59,639 nucleotides of DNA from Streptomyces sp. B93 (GTDB taxonomy: Bacteria; Actinomycetota; Actinomycetes; Streptomycetales; Streptomycetaceae). Of the stretch, positions 24,640 to 32,392 are shown in pieces. The position numbers and the translations under genes are program-made. Numbering within the stretch: the first letter of the stretch is position 1; every line of letters starts with the position of its first letter. Location of the stretch: the NCBI RefSeq assembly GCF_018070565.1, contig NZ_JAGPXL010000042.1:1-59639 (forward strand), read 5' to 3'. The notes below the pieces were generated by a model. It had not been told where the DNA came from, did not search any database, and was given only the letters and a program-made list of their open reading frames with translations.

Positions 24640-25652
24640 TGACCAGCCGCAACACCAACCTGCTCGACCCCGGCTTCGAGCTGACTCTCCGTCCGATGCG
24701 CTACCCGGACTTCTACGAGCGCTACCGGGACGCCATCAAGAACACCTGGACCGTGGAGGAGGTCGACCTCCACTCCGACGTCGCCGACCTGGCGAAGCTG
24801 ACCCCGGGCGAGCAGCACCTGATCGGCCGCCTCGTCGCCTTCTTCGCCACGGGCGACTCCATCGTGGCGAACAACCTGGTGCTCACCCTCTACAAGCACA
24901 TCAACTCCCCCGAGGCACGGCTGTACCTGTCGCGGCAGCTCTTCGAGGAGGCCGTGCACGTCCAGTTCTACCTGACCCTGCTGGACACCTACCTGCCCGA
25001 CCCGGAGGACCGCACCGCCGCGTTCGCCGCCGTCGAGAACATCCCCTCCATCCGGGAGAAGGCGGAGTTCTGCTTCAAGTGGATGGACTCGGTGGAGCAG
25101 ATCGACCGCCTGGAGTCCCGGGCCGACCGCCGCCGCTTCCTGCTGAACCTGATCTGCTTCGCCGCGTGCATCGAGGGCCTGTTCTTCTACGGCGCCTTCG
25201 CGTACGTGTACTGGTTCCGCGGCCGGGGTCTGCTGCACGGCCTGGCGACCGGCACCAACTGGGTGTTCCGGGACGAGACGATGCACATGTCCTTCGCCTT
25301 CGACGTGGTCGACACCGTCCGCAAGGAGGAGCCGGAACTGTTCGACGACGCGCTCGGGCAGCAGGTCACCGACATGCTGCGGGAAGCCGTCGAGGCGGAG
25401 CTGCAGTTCGCGCGCGACCTGTGCGGCGACGGCCTGCCGGGCATGAACACCGACTCGATGCGCCAGTACCTGGAGTGCGTCGCCGACCAGCGGCTGACCC
25501 GCCTGGGCTTCGCCCCGGTGTACGGCTCCGAGAACCCGTTCTCCTTCATGGAGTTGCAGGGCGTCCAGGAACTGACCAACTTCTTCGAGCGCCGCCCGTC
25601 CGCGTACCAGGTCGCCGTGGAGGGCACGGTCGACCTGGACGAGGACTTCTAG
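24639..25652 (+). CDS. nrdB: class Ia ribonucleotide reductase beta (radical) subunit
   Basis: 337-residue di-iron radical subunit. Metal ligands and radical site are seen in LFEEAVHVQFY, where the Tyr lies four residues after the His as in E. coli R2. Later ligands are in FRDETMH. It is co-translated with nrdA. In S. coelicolor an AraC-type gene (nrdS) follows as third cistron; here the next gene is convergent and unrelated, 9 bases away. Confidence 0.95.
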   Translation: MTSRNTNLLDPGFELTLRPMRYPDFYERYRDAIKNTWTVEEVDLHSDVADLAKLTPGEQHLIGRLVAFFATGDSIVANNLVLTLYKHINSPEARLYLSRQLFEEAVHVQFYLTLLDTYLPDPEDRTAAFAAVENIPSIREKAEFCFKWMDSVEQIDRLESRADRRRFLLNLICFAACIEGLFFYGAFAYVYWFRGRGLLHGLATGTNWVFRDETMHMSFAFDVVDTVRKEEPELFDDALGQQVTDMLREAVEAELQFARDLCGDGLPGMNTDSMRQYLECVADQRLTRLGFAPVYGSENPFSFMELQGVQELTNFFERRPSAYQVAVEGTVDLDEDF

Positions 25653-25661
25653 CGACCCGCC

Positions 25662-26453
25662 CTACTTCAGGGCCACGAAGTCCCCGGCCGACGCGGCCCG
25701 CGCGGTCGTCGTCGTGCCGGGGAAGTACCAGCGCCAGGTGCCCGCCGAGGAGACGGTCACCTTGGTGCGCAGCAGACCGGACCCGTCGGCCGTCACGGTC
25801 TTGACCGTGCGGTAGTCGGACGCGCCGCTGGGGCGGTGCTGGAGCAGTACCGCCCCGCCGAAGCCGTAGTACTTCAGGCTCTCCCAGCTGGCCCGCGACA
25901 GCTTGCCCACGACGGTGAGCGTGCCGCCCTTGGCGACCGGCTCGGGTCCGGCGTTGACCGTGATCGCGGAGGCGCGCTTGACCTTGAAGTGCGCGATGGT
26001 GTCGTAGATCCACCAGTCGCCGTCGTTGGCCTTGACGGTGGCGGCGGCCTGCCAGGTGCCCGCGATCCTGTTGGAGTTGATGTCGTCGCTGGCCGGGATC
26101 CACGCCGGGTCGACCTTCATCGTCCCCGTGCACACGGACGTGGTCGAGGACTTCTTCACACAGGTGGTGCCGGTCCAGTCGAAGAAGCCGTAGGCGTTGG
26201 ACGAGTTGAAGGCGCTGAGCCGGCTGACCCCCTTCGCCCCCGAGTCGTCCTTGATGGTCATGGCGATCGGGAACGTGACCACCGCCTTGGTCCCGACCTT
26301 GACGTTCTTGCCGCCGTTGACGACGGTGCCGGTGATCCGGACGTCCCCCACCCCTTCGGCGTGGGCGCCCGTGGCCGTCAGCAGGACCAGGGCCGTGGCC
26401 CCGCCCGCCACGGCCCAGGTCGTGCGCCGCGCGGAGCGCGTGCTGTGTTCCAT
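25662..26453 (-). CDS. secreted protein with Ig-like/DUF-type beta domains, unknown function
   Basis: 263 residues with a Sec signal peptide: basic start, hydrophobic AVAGGATALVLLTATG, and cleavage likely after GAHA near residue 32. The mature part is rich in Thr, Val and Ser with alternating strands and looks like two beta-sandwich domains. One cysteine pair (CVKKSSTTSVC) probably forms a disulfide. No catalytic motif is evident. It is convergent with nrdB and appears to be its own transcript, with GGGGAGGATC before the ATG. Confidence 0.75.
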   Translation of the reverse strand: MEHSTRSARRTTWAVAGGATALVLLTATGAHAEGVGDVRITGTVVNGGKNVKVGTKAVVTFPIAMTIKDDSGAKGVSRLSAFNSSNAYGFFDWTGTTCVKKSSTTSVCTGTMKVDPAWIPASDDINSNRIAGTWQAAATVKANDGDWWIYDTIAHFKVKRASAITVNAGPEPVAKGGTLTVVGKLSRASWESLKYYGFGGAVLLQHRPSGASDYRTVKTVTADGSGLLRTKVTVSSAGTWRWYFPGTTTTARAASAGDFVALK

Positions 26454-26514
26454 GATCCTCCCCTGGTGTCCGGGAGAGGTTACACACGCGCTCCACCGGT
26501 ACGGAACGGGATGT

Positions 26515-27894
26515 TCACCGGGGTACCGGCCGCAGCAGCAGCCGGTGCGGGCGCAGGGTGATGCCGACGCGGGTGGTGTCGTCGGAGCCGGGGACCTGCT
26601 CCAGGCGGAAGGCGGTGGCCACCGCGGCGGTGATCAGCGACAGCTGGGCCATGGAGAAGTGGTCGCTGGGGCACTTGCGGTTGCCCACGCTGAACGGGCT
26701 CATGGCGTACTTCGGCACCTCCTTGGCGCGTTCCGGAAGCCACCGGTCGGGGTCGAACTCCAGGTTGTTGGCGTATGAACGCGCATCGCGCTGGATCGCG
26801 TACGGGCTGTACACGATGTCGGCTCCGGCCGGAATGCGATAGCCACCGAGTTCGGTGTCCGTGACCGCCCGCCGGGTCAGAATCCAGACGGCGGGCCGCA
26901 AACGCATCGCCTCGACGACGACATTGTTGGTGTGGGTGAGCTTGCGGACGTCGTCGAATGCCACGGGCCGACCACCCGTTACGGATTCAACCTCGTCCCG
27001 GACCTTGTCGGCGTGTTCCGGGTGCTCCGCGAGAACCTGGAGCAGCCACATGATCGTGGAGGCCACGGTTTCGCTTCCGGGGGTGAGTATCGCGACGACC
27101 TGGTCGTGGATCTCCTGCTCCCCGATGGGCTCGCCATTCTCGTCCTTCGCCTCCAGCAATGCCGTCAGCAAATCGTCCGGCCTTTGACCGGATGCCCGGC
27201 GCTCCGCGACGATCTCGTCGACGAGGAGATGCAAATCGGCCAGTGCCCGGTTGAATTCACGGTTGGCGGGCAGCGGCAGCCGGTAGAGCGGCCCGAGCGG
27301 GACGACCATCCGGCGGTACATCCCCCGGAAGACGGTGGCGAGGGCGACACAGAGCCGCTCCGCCCGCTCGTCCATGAACTGCCCGCGCAGCAGACAGCGG
27401 GCCGCGATGCGCACGGCGATCCGGAACGACTCCGAGGTGCAGTCGATCGTCTCGCCGGGCCGCCACCGCTCGGCGAGCGCGTGCGCTTCCTCCTCCATGA
27501 TCGGCCCGTAGGCCGGGATGGCGTCCAGCCGGAACGCGGGCTGGATGGTGCGCCGTTGGCGCCGGTGCCGGGGCCCGTTGGCGGTGGCGACGCCCTCCTT
27601 GCCGAGCAGGCCCTCCAGCGACTCCCACAGCGGCCCGTCGATCTCGTAGTCGGGGTCGAGGGCCAGCGCGCCGGTGAGCGCCGGGGTGGTGACGGCGTAC
27701 ACCGTCTTCGGGCCGAGCCTCAGCCGGACCACGTCGCCGTGGCGGCGCAGCCCGGCCATGAAGGCCAGCGGGTCGCGGACCAGCCGCCAGCCGTGGCCGA
27801 GGAGCGGGAGGCCGCCGCCCGCGAGGGGTGGCTCCCGCAGTTCCCGGGCCGGGGTGGTGACGCCGGCCTCGGGCTTCGCTGACTCGACGGTCAT
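26515..27894 (-). CDS. cyp170A1: cytochrome P450 CYP170A (albaflavenone synthase)
   Basis: Oxidises epi-isozizaene via albaflavenols to the sesquiterpene ketone albaflavenone. 459 residues. The I-helix is LTPGSETVASTIMW, the ExxR pair is in VEAMRLRP, and the heme loop is FSVGNRKCPSDHF, with Pro after the ligand Cys where most P450s have Gly. DDLLTALLE is present, the Asp-rich motif proposed for the second, terpene-synthase activity of CYP170A1. Its ATG overlaps the eizS stop (ATGA), so the two are coupled. The orthologue call rests on near-identity to the S. coelicolor protein as I recall it. Confidence 0.93.
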   Translation of the reverse strand: MTVESAKPEAGVTTPARELREPPLAGGGLPLLGHGWRLVRDPLAFMAGLRRHGDVVRLRLGPKTVYAVTTPALTGALALDPDYEIDGPLWESLEGLLGKEGVATANGPRHRRQRRTIQPAFRLDAIPAYGPIMEEEAHALAERWRPGETIDCTSESFRIAVRIAARCLLRGQFMDERAERLCVALATVFRGMYRRMVVPLGPLYRLPLPANREFNRALADLHLLVDEIVAERRASGQRPDDLLTALLEAKDENGEPIGEQEIHDQVVAILTPGSETVASTIMWLLQVLAEHPEHADKVRDEVESVTGGRPVAFDDVRKLTHTNNVVVEAMRLRPAVWILTRRAVTDTELGGYRIPAGADIVYSPYAIQRDARSYANNLEFDPDRWLPERAKEVPKYAMSPFSVGNRKCPSDHFSMAQLSLITAAVATAFRLEQVPGSDDTTRVGITLRPHRLLLRPVPR

Positions 27895-28976
27895 TTCTCA
27901 CCTGCCGCTTCGTTGTTGACGTACGGGGGCGTGGACCGGTCGTCCCAGCTGTCGACCATGTACCGGCCGGACTCGTGGTGGAACCAGTAGACGGAACTGA
28001 ACCAGTTCCGCATATTCGCTAGGCAGGACCGCACCGCAACGCTCAGTTCCTTTCCCCGCAGGGTGCCGTCGGCGAGGTCGTCGGCGAAACGCAAGGCCTC
28101 GCGTTCGACGACCAAGAATTCGGATATGCAGCCCTCTATCCGCCGCCGCAATTCGGCTACCGTCTCCTCCAGGGTCAGCCCCTCATGGGTGATGAGACTG
28201 ATTCCGAGATTGTGCACCTCGTCGCCCGCGATTTCCTTGGGCAGCGAACAGAGGTCGTTGTACCAGGCGGCGAATTCCTGGCTGAGCAGTGCCGCCCGCC
28301 GATATGCCGGGTGTTTCCGCACCGGGTCCGGGAGTTCGCATCCCGCGCTCGGTTCCAGCAGATCGGTCCAGATCCAGTGCGCGAAGGTGAGCCGCCGCAG
28401 TTCCAGGTATTCCTCGACCGGGGGCACGACCCCCTCGGTGCGATTGTGGAATTCCTGGTCGTATGCCTCGATCACCGCGTGGAAATGACGTCCGAAGCGC
28501 GCGTTCCAGGTGTGCGGCAGGAACGCGTACAGCCGCAGCACACTGTCCGCGAACGCCGCCACCAGGGGATCCTCGTGGTGCAGATGGTGGTGGGGGGAGT
28601 CGAGGGCGGTGTGCAGCCGCTCCTTGAGGCGCCGCCAGGCCGCCGGGCGGCGGTGCACGATGTCACGGTCGTGCCGGTCGTCCCAGACGAAGAACCAGGT
28701 GCTGTAGTCGGCAATGGCCTGCATGACCTCGTCCGGGGCACCGATGTAGTACCCCGCCATCAGATCGGTGTAGCACAGGCCATCGGCATATTCGGCCACC
28801 TTGTCCGGGGGCATGAGCCGTTTTTCCAGGAGCCATGCGCGTGTTGTCTCCTGGAGCCTCGGCCAATACGGATGCAGTTGCCGTGGAAAGGCCGCCTCGA
28901 TCACCGGCAGAGAGAGCGACGGTGGGACCGCGACCGCGGTAGCGGTCGATGTGGTGCTGTGTGGGAAAGCGTGCAA
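27891..28976 (-). CDS. eizS: epi-isozizaene synthase (sesquiterpene cyclase)
   Basis: Cyclises farnesyl diphosphate to epi-isozizaene. 361 residues, the length of the characterised enzyme. The Mg-binding Asp-rich motif is DDRHD in FFVWDDRHDRDIVH (about residue 99). The NSE triad is in YNDLCSLPKE (N, S, E). The ending RSTPPYVNNEAAGEK is also characteristic. It starts with the rare TTG codon at 28976, with AAGGGG six bases upstream, and is the first gene of the two-gene operon. Confidence 0.95.
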   Translation of the reverse strand: MHAFPHSTTSTATAVAVPPSLSLPVIEAAFPRQLHPYWPRLQETTRAWLLEKRLMPPDKVAEYADGLCYTDLMAGYYIGAPDEVMQAIADYSTWFFVWDDRHDRDIVHRRPAAWRRLKERLHTALDSPHHHLHHEDPLVAAFADSVLRLYAFLPHTWNARFGRHFHAVIEAYDQEFHNRTEGVVPPVEEYLELRRLTFAHWIWTDLLEPSAGCELPDPVRKHPAYRRAALLSQEFAAWYNDLCSLPKEIAGDEVHNLGISLITHEGLTLEETVAELRRRIEGCISEFLVVEREALRFADDLADGTLRGKELSVAVRSCLANMRNWFSSVYWFHHESGRYMVDSWDDRSTPPYVNNEAAGEK

Positions 28977-29193
28977 GACGAACCCCTTTCAGCCGCCGAT
29001 GACGCACGCTCCTGCCGCTGTGCCGGGCGTGCGCCGTTGCGTATCCCGCACTCTCCATTCAGCACCACAACTGACCGGTCTGGGAACGGATTTGCTCCAT
29101 TCACTACCCCAACGTGCCGAGAATCCCCCCTGTGTGACTGGTTATGGATCACTGGTCGGTGTAGGCGGTCGAACGGGCGACGGAGGGACGAAC
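28977..29193. other. upstream region of the eizS-cyp170A operon
   Basis: About 220 bases without an ORF between eizS and the terminator of def. It is AT-richer than its surroundings (for example CTGGTTATGGATCACTGG near 29136), as expected of a promoter region, but I cannot assign a sigma class. Confidence 0.35.
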
Positions 29194-29228
29194 GGCGCCC
29201 GGCCGGGGTGGGTCCCCGACCGGGCGCC
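29194..29228 (-). terminator. intrinsic hairpin terminator of def
   Basis: GGCGCCCGG (29194-29202) pairs with CCGGGCGCC (29220-29228). One mismatch separates this from an inner CGGGG/CCCCG stem around a TGGGT loop. It lies just past the def stop. Confidence 0.8.
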
Positions 29229-29252
29229 GTGTCGTGTGGGGTGCGGGAGGTG

Positions 29253-29903
29253 TCAGTCGTTCGCGACCACGGGGTAGCGCGGCTCGTTCTCGGCCATCTG
29301 CCGCAGCGCGTCCTTGCGTTCCCGCTTGGAGAGCCGGTCGATGTAGAGGTAGCCGTAGAGGTGGTCCGTCTCGTGCTGGAGGCAACGGGCGAAGTACCCC
29401 GTGCCGCGCACCTTGATCGGGTTGCCCTTCTCGTCCTGCCCGGTCACCTCGGCGTAGTCCGGGCGGGCCAGCGACGCGTACGCCGTCGGTACCGACAGAC
29501 AGCCCTCGTTGCTGTCGTCGAGGCGGCGCTTGTCGGCGGGCAGTTCGACCAGCTTCGGGTTGCAGACCACGCCGACGTGCCGGACACCGGCGTCGTCCTG
29601 GCAGTCGTAGACGAAGACCTTCAGGTCGACACCGATCTGGTTGGCGGCGAGACCCACGCCCTCGGCGGTGCGCTGGCTGGCGAACATGTCCGCGACCAAC
29701 TGGTCAAGCTCGGCGCCGAACTCGGTGACGTCCTCGCACTCCTTGTGGAGCACGGGATTCCCGACGACCGTGATCGGCCGCGAGGTGCCGCGCTCGCGCC
29801 AGGCGGCCTCGCGCTCCTCGCAGTCCTCCGTGTCGACGACGAAACCCTCGTCGTCGACGGGAAGCACGCCCACGTGCTGCTGATCGGTGTCCTGCTGGGC
29901 CAT
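29253..29903 (-). CDS. def: peptide deformylase
   Basis: Removes the formyl group from nascent protein N-termini. 216 residues with all three motifs: GVGLAANQIG, EGCLSVP with the metal Cys, and QHETDHL with the two His and catalytic Glu. An N-terminal acidic extension of about 45 residues (DTDQQHVGVLPVDDEGF and beyond) precedes the usual start of the fold. It is a single gene with its own terminator, next to the albaflavenone operon. Confidence 0.95.
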   Translation of the reverse strand: MAQQDTDQQHVGVLPVDDEGFVVDTEDCEEREAAWRERGTSRPITVVGNPVLHKECEDVTEFGAELDQLVADMFASQRTAEGVGLAANQIGVDLKVFVYDCQDDAGVRHVGVVCNPKLVELPADKRRLDDSNEGCLSVPTAYASLARPDYAEVTGQDEKGNPIKVRGTGYFARCLQHETDHLYGYLYIDRLSKRERKDALRQMAENEPRYPVVAND

Positions 29904-29962
29904 GACCGACGTACGCCTTCCTGCACAAAACCAAGAACGAAGCGGGGATGATGCTGGTCCAG

Positions 29963-30030
29963 GGTACGTGCAACGCCGCGAGGGGCGCGGGGAACTGCGC
30001 GATCAACCACCAAGCACCCGCACCGGACAA
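29963..30030. repeat. dispersed intergenic repeat, family C
   Basis: GAGGGGCGCGGGGAACTGCG, then CGATCAACCACCAAGCACCCGC. The first block is, from memory, one of the commonest dispersed sequences in streptomycete intergenic DNA. It fills the gap between def and the TPR gene and may act as a termination signal for the latter. Confidence 0.6.
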
Positions 30031-30036
30031 CGCGCC

Positions 30037-31017
30037 CTAACACACCTCTTCAAGATCCCGCCAGCCCCGGGAATCCGGACTGTCCGCGACCCACCCGTCC
30101 AGCAACCCCCGCACCAACGACGCCGGCGCGGCGATCCCGCACTCCCGCTCCGGCACCCACAGCTGCCCGTCCGTGCGGTGCCCCAGCGGCCCCGGGTGCC
30201 CGGGCTCACTGTGGTCGTGCGGGTCGAGGTGCTCTCCGTCGCCCTCGTCCGCGGGCATCCGTGACTCCGAGCACATCCGGCACAGCAGCCGCACCGACGA
30301 CGACCAGTCCTCCGCGGCGAACCCGGCGTCGGCCGCCAGCTGCTCCAGCGCGTCCCGGTCGGCCTCGGTGGCCGCCTCCAGCAGCACCACCCAGGTGGGC
30401 ACCGGCGAGGGCGCCCACAGCTCGATCTCGTCGAAGACGGGGTAGCTGTGCCCGGCGGCGGTGGTCCGCTCACCGTGCGGCACCCCGTCGTGCAGGACGA
30501 CCTCGCCCCAGCGCCGCCCCGACGACGGCAGCGGGATCGACAGCACCTCGATCCGGGCGGGGTCGAGCCGCCGCCCCCACACCACCTCGGCCTCGCCCTC
30601 GGGCGACAGCCGTACGGCCGCGCTGCCCAGCTCCATCCCGACCGGCTCGCCGGAGACGGCGGCACCGCCGGGCACGTCCAGGCCGTACGCCTGCCAGGCG
30701 CGGCGGGCCAGCGGCCAGTCCTGGAGGGCGGTGGCGGCGATGCCGACGTTCCACCAGTCGGGTGCCCCGGCCTCCCGGTCGAGCAGGGCGACCGCGCGCA
30801 GTCCGGCGGCCCGCGCCTGCTCCCAGTCGTGCCGGAACTTGTGCAGCAGGGCGAGGTTGAACCAGGACTCCGAAAGCCAGGGTTCCAGGTCGGCGGCCCG
30901 GGTCAGCAGCGCGCCCGCGTCCTCGTAGCGGCCGTCGCCGATCAGGGTGAACGCACGGTCCGTGGCCTGCCGCCAGGAGGCGGAGGGCCGGTGTCGTCCC
31001 TTGCCGAAGATCCTCAC
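30037..31017 (-). CDS. tetratricopeptide-repeat protein, unknown function
   Basis: 326 residues. The first third has TPR-like helices (AFTLIGDGRYEDAGALLTRA, SWFNLALLHKFRHDWEQAR). The rest is a mixed alpha/beta region with conserved CRMCSESRMP and WVPERECGIAAP segments, whose Cys and His residues could bind metal. GTG 31017 (MRIFGKGRH) is preferred with GGCGGGA upstream; the frame is open to 31128 but that would overlap the preceding gene end. Function is unknown, probably protein-protein contacts. Confidence 0.75.
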   Translation of the reverse strand: MRIFGKGRHRPSASWRQATDRAFTLIGDGRYEDAGALLTRAADLEPWLSESWFNLALLHKFRHDWEQARAAGLRAVALLDREAGAPDWWNVGIAATALQDWPLARRAWQAYGLDVPGGAAVSGEPVGMELGSAAVRLSPEGEAEVVWGRRLDPARIEVLSIPLPSSGRRWGEVVLHDGVPHGERTTAAGHSYPVFDEIELWAPSPVPTWVVLLEAATEADRDALEQLAADAGFAAEDWSSSVRLLCRMCSESRMPADEGDGEHLDPHDHSEPGHPGPLGHRTDGQLWVPERECGIAAPASLVRGLLDGWVADSPDSRGWRDLEEVC

Positions 31018-31120
31018 GATTCCCGCCTGCCAGTTCCGTTCAGTGGGCTGGCTGTGCCTTTCGCGCCCCCGGTACACCCTCTCCTGCGCATCAAACCACG
31101 TACGGCTGGACGGGCGCTCA

Positions 31121-32392
31121 TTACCCATGGGTTACCCAGCCATGGGCGGGGTCAGACTCGCGGGCCAGCGCCCGGGCCAGTGACTCCACCACCTCGGGAG
31201 CGTAGTCACCCGCGGTTCCCAGCCGCAGTTCCTCCAGCGCCGCCAGCGCCCCGCCGGGACCGGCGTCCCGCGCCCTCTCCTCGTAGGCGTTCACGGCCCG
31301 CACGATCCGGGCGGCCGGCGGCTGCTCCGCCCAGGGGTCGGCCTGCCGCTCCACGACCACCGCGACCGCCGGATCGACCCCGGTCTGCCGTACGACGGCC
31401 CCGCCGAGCAGCGCGATCCGCCGCTGTTCGGCGGGGTCCAGCCCGGCGGTGGCCCCGGCCGGGACCGGGTCGACGAGGCTCAGCTGCCCGATGTCGTGCA
31501 TCAGGGCGGCGTGCTCCAGCACGGTCAGCTCCGGCTCGGTCAGCCCGAGGTCCCGGCCCACGGCCCGGCTGAGCGCGGCCACCCGGCGGGCGTGCCCGGC
31601 CGGGGTGTACCCGGCCACCTCGGTGGCGCGGGCGAGGGAGGCGATGGTCTGCCGGTAGGTGGCGCGCACGGCGGCGTACCGCCGGAAGGCGAGCTGCACC
31701 AGCAGCAGCGGGAGGCAGAACACCGGCAGCGCCCACAGCCCCGCCACGGCCACCGCCAGCGCCATCACCGCCCCGGTGGCACAGACCGCGGAGCCGATGC
31801 CGAGCAGCCCGCGCAGCTCGTCCTGGAGCAGCGGACCGAAGGGCCAGCCGGTGCGGGAGCGCGCCGTCGCGGCGGCCAGTACGGCGTCGCACAGCGCGGT
31901 GAGCGCCAGCAGGGCGAGCAGGAGCAGGGCGTACGCCGGTCCGATCCACGCGTCGAACACCCCTTGGTTGTAGAGCGGCTGGAAGCAGACCGCGGCGAAG
32001 CCGACGGTGAGCACCCGGCGCGCCAGGTGGTCCAGCGTGCCGCGCTGCCCGCGGGCCAGGTGCGGCACGCACCCGGCGAGGGAGGCGGCCAGCACCACGG
32101 CCACGACCTGGGCGGCACCGTGCCGGGTCGGCTCCCCGGCGGCCTGCCCGAGCAGCGCGTACGCCAGCGCCCCGGCGGCGGCGAGCGGTGCGGCCACACC
32201 CGGCTGCGGGCCGGGGTGCCGGGCAGGGGTGCCCGGCTGGGGCGCGCTCCACCGCGTCAGCTCACCCACCGCGACGAACGCCCCGAAGGCGAGCGCGACG
32301 CCACGGTCCTCCAGCCCGTGCCAGAGGGTGAGTCCGAACGAGCCGAGGGCGAGGACGAGGGCACAGAGGTGGATCAGCCGGTGCGTGCTCAC
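31121..32392 (-). CDS. membrane protein with degenerate HD domain
   Basis: 423 residues: about eight hydrophobic segments in residues 1-240, then a cytoplasmic HD domain with HAALMHDIGQL. The longer HD-GYP signature (HHERxDGxGYP) is absent, so cyclic-di-GMP hydrolysis is doubtful. GTG 32392 overlaps the stop of the upstream HD-GYP gene (GTGA), so the two are made together and may form a hetero-complex with one active and one regulatory subunit. That pairing is inference. Confidence 0.8.
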   Translation of the reverse strand: MSTHRLIHLCALVLALGSFGLTLWHGLEDRGVALAFGAFVAVGELTRWSAPQPGTPARHPGPQPGVAAPLAAAGALAYALLGQAAGEPTRHGAAQVVAVVLAASLAGCVPHLARGQRGTLDHLARRVLTVGFAAVCFQPLYNQGVFDAWIGPAYALLLLALLALTALCDAVLAAATARSRTGWPFGPLLQDELRGLLGIGSAVCATGAVMALAVAVAGLWALPVFCLPLLLVQLAFRRYAAVRATYRQTIASLARATEVAGYTPAGHARRVAALSRAVGRDLGLTEPELTVLEHAALMHDIGQLSLVDPVPAGATAGLDPAEQRRIALLGGAVVRQTGVDPAVAVVVERQADPWAEQPPAARIVRAVNAYEERARDAGPGGALAALEELRLGTAGDYAPEVVESLARALARESDPAHGWVTHG

